Below, one piece after another: positions 6,554 through 7,683 of a stretch of 7,683 nucleotides of DNA. The notes under the pieces are model-generated. The model was not told the DNA's origin. It saw only the letters and a list, made by a program, of their open reading frames with translations, and made no database searches. Position 1 is the stretch's first letter. The number at the start of each line of letters is the position of its first letter. The position numbers were made by a program, and so were the translations under genes. This DNA comes from an uncultured Gammaproteobacteria bacterium (GTDB lineage Bacteria > Pseudomonadota > Gammaproteobacteria > Coxiellales > Coxiellaceae), in contig CAIQCE010000270.1 in NCBI GenBank assembly GCA_903870185.1, forward strand, positions 1 to 7,683. Direction: 5' to 3'.

Positions 6554-6607
6554 ATCGTTTCTAATCCAAGTTTTTGCTAAACTGTTTTTTTATCGAGGAT
6601 AGATTAG

Positions 6608-7546
6608 ATGTCTTTAAAAATAATTTTCGCGGGAACTCCAGAATTTGCTGCAAGAAGCTTAGAAGCTTTATTGGATTCTCATCATGAGGTGATTTCAGTC
6701 TTCACTCAGCCTGATCGGCCATCAGGTAGAGGTCGAGAATTAAAGCCGAGTGCCGTGAAAGTCGTGGCGTTGGAGCGAGGTTTGAGTGTTTATCAGCCAC
6801 AGTCTATGAAAAATGAATCGGTTCAAGATCAATTGAAGGCTATGGTCCCTGATCTAATGGTAGTGGCTGCTTATGGTTTGATCTTACCGGAAGCGGTATT
6901 AAAGATTCCTCGTCTAGGCTGTATCAATGTTCATGCTTCTCTGCTGCCTCGGTGGCGTGGAGCAGCACCTATTCAACGAGCGATTGAGGCGGGTGATCAA
7001 GAAACTGGCATCACGATAATGCAGATGGATGCAGGATTAGATACGGGTGTGATGTTATGGAAGAGGGAATGTCTTATCGGGCCGGCGGATACTAGTGCGA
7101 TTTTATTTAAGAATTTGGCAGATTTAGGAGGGGAGGCCTTATTAGAAGCTTTGGATCGTATTGAGAAAGGCCAATCTGTGGCTGAATCTCAAGATTCAAT
7201 GAAGGCAACTTATGCGACGAAGATCAGCAAGCAAGAGGCTGAATTAGATTGGAAGCTTTCAGCCGAAAAATTAGAGTTGAAAGTGAGGGCTTTGAATCCT
7301 TGGCCGGTTGCAACAACCCCTTTCAGAAATGAGCCACTTAAGATTTGGAATGCACGTGCCTTGGAAATGCTGGAAGGTTTTGAGCCAGGTCAGATTGTGA
7401 ATCTTAGTAAACAGGGTTTGGAGATTTCTTGTGGTGTGGGGCGGCTTTTGATTACTGAGCTTCAGTTGCCTGGGAAGCGTGTTCAGTCGGCGGCCGATTT
7501 TATTAATGCTCATGGTTCGGTGTTGAAGGTGGGGGAGTTTTTGTAG
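6608..7546 (+). CDS. fmt: methionyl-tRNA formyltransferase
   Basis: Fmt formylates Met-tRNAfMet with 10-formyl-tetrahydrofolate so that it can start translation; Def later removes the formyl group. The 312-residue length is typical. The N-terminal Rossmann domain (about 1-205) has FAGTPEFA, the tRNA-gripping loop TQPDRPSGRGRELKPS (33-48), AYGLILP, and the signature NVHASLLPRWRGAAPIQ with catalytic Asn107 and His109. Asp145 lies in LDTG. A linker and the C-terminal OB-like domain (about 210-312) include RALNPWPVA. GAGGA lies 8 bases before the ATG, which fixes the start. In many gammaproteobacteria fmt follows def directly and precedes rsmB. Here def is about 5.7 kb away and a palindromic repeat follows the stop, so fmt must use its own promoter, which I could not place in the 75-bp upstream gap. 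Confidence 0.97.
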   Translation: MSLKIIFAGTPEFAARSLEALLDSHHEVISVFTQPDRPSGRGRELKPSAVKVVALERGLSVYQPQSMKNESVQDQLKAMVPDLMVVAAYGLILPEAVLKIPRLGCINVHASLLPRWRGAAPIQRAIEAGDQETGITIMQMDAGLDTGVMLWKRECLIGPADTSAILFKNLADLGGEALLEALDRIEKGQSVAESQDSMKATYATKISKQEAELDWKLSAEKLELKVRALNPWPVATTPFRNEPLKIWNARALEMLEGFEPGQIVNLSKQGLEISCGVGRLLITELQLPGKRVQSAADFINAHGSVLKVGEFL

Positions 7547-7572
7547 TCGATGTTTGTCAGAACTGTCTAATG

Positions 7573-7683
7573 TGTAGGTTAGTGCCAAGCGAAGCGCGGC
7601 CTAACAATCCCGTTCCTTTGTAATGCCAAGATAAAAGAATATGTTGTTTTGTTAGGCCGCGCTTCGCTTGGCACTAACCTACA
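7573..7683. repeat. compound inverted repeat, REPIN-like, reaching the window edge
   Basis: Two perfect 35-bp inverted arms (7573-7607 and 7649-7683) flank a 41-bp centre. The arms begin TGTAGGTTAGTGCCAAGC. Each arm is itself an imperfect hairpin: GTTAG, a bulged T and GCC pair with GGC and CTAAC around an A/G-rich loop (7578-7605 in the left arm). A pair of hairpin units facing each other is the layout of REPIN/BIME elements, which RAYT-type transposases move. The repeat starts 26 bases after the fmt stop and may extend beyond the window. No transposase gene is seen here. Confidence 0.85.

Noticed and set aside
7271..7588. Minus-strand open frame of 105 codons over the end of fmt
   Set aside because: It is antisense to the fmt C-terminal domain and extends into the repeat; no recognisable domain.
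1..7683. CRISPR array, phage genes or a complete insertion sequence
   Set aside because: No evenly spaced direct repeats, phage structural genes or transposase coding sequence were seen on either strand.

Overview
The window looks like chromosome from a moderately A+T-rich gammaproteobacterium. Def, Fmt and LdhA all read as gammaproteobacterial. The interspersed compound palindromes and the worn state of two genes would fit a reduced or host-associated lineage such as Legionellales or Coxiellaceae, but that placement is inference.

Layout. At the left edge is the 5' part of dprA (minus strand, 281 to below 1), which starts without the usual N-terminal domain. Divergent from it is def (353-865, plus), peptide deformylase. 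Far to the right is fmt (6608-7546, plus), methionyl-tRNA formyltransferase. In many gammaproteobacteria dprA, def and fmt are near neighbours. Here def and fmt are separated by about 5.7 kb, entirely on the minus strand and visibly more A+T-rich.

In transcription order the minus-strand block is: a five-helix DUF5671-type membrane protein (6532-5900); a D-lactate dehydrogenase close to E. coli LdhA (5866-4868); a gap with a good promoter (TTGACA, 17 bp, TAGGTT) whose -35 box lies in a small palindrome; then a tight trio. The trio is a beta-phosphoglucomutase-like HAD protein (4684-3926), a trehalose-6-phosphate phosphatase (about 3898-3110) and a GH65 disaccharide phosphorylase (3113-951, overlapping the previous stop by 4 bp). 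Its order copies the domain order of the fused mycobacterial protein Rv2006 (OtsB1), so it looks like a split form of that module. The likely flow is trehalose-6-phosphate to trehalose, phosphorolysis to glucose plus beta-glucose-1-phosphate, isomerisation to glucose-6-phosphate, glycolysis, and D-lactate via LdhA. No trehalose-6-phosphate synthase is in the window.

The most striking structural point is at the left edge of the block. A roughly 119-bp nested palindrome (about 869-987) begins just after the def stop. It also supplies the last residues and the stop codon of the GH65 gene, which has lost its usual C-terminal beta-sandwich domain. A second, unrelated compound palindrome (7573-7683, two perfect 35-bp arms) follows fmt and runs to the window edge. 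The trio and the palindrome junction are the parts most worth a second look; no wholly unknown system is evident.
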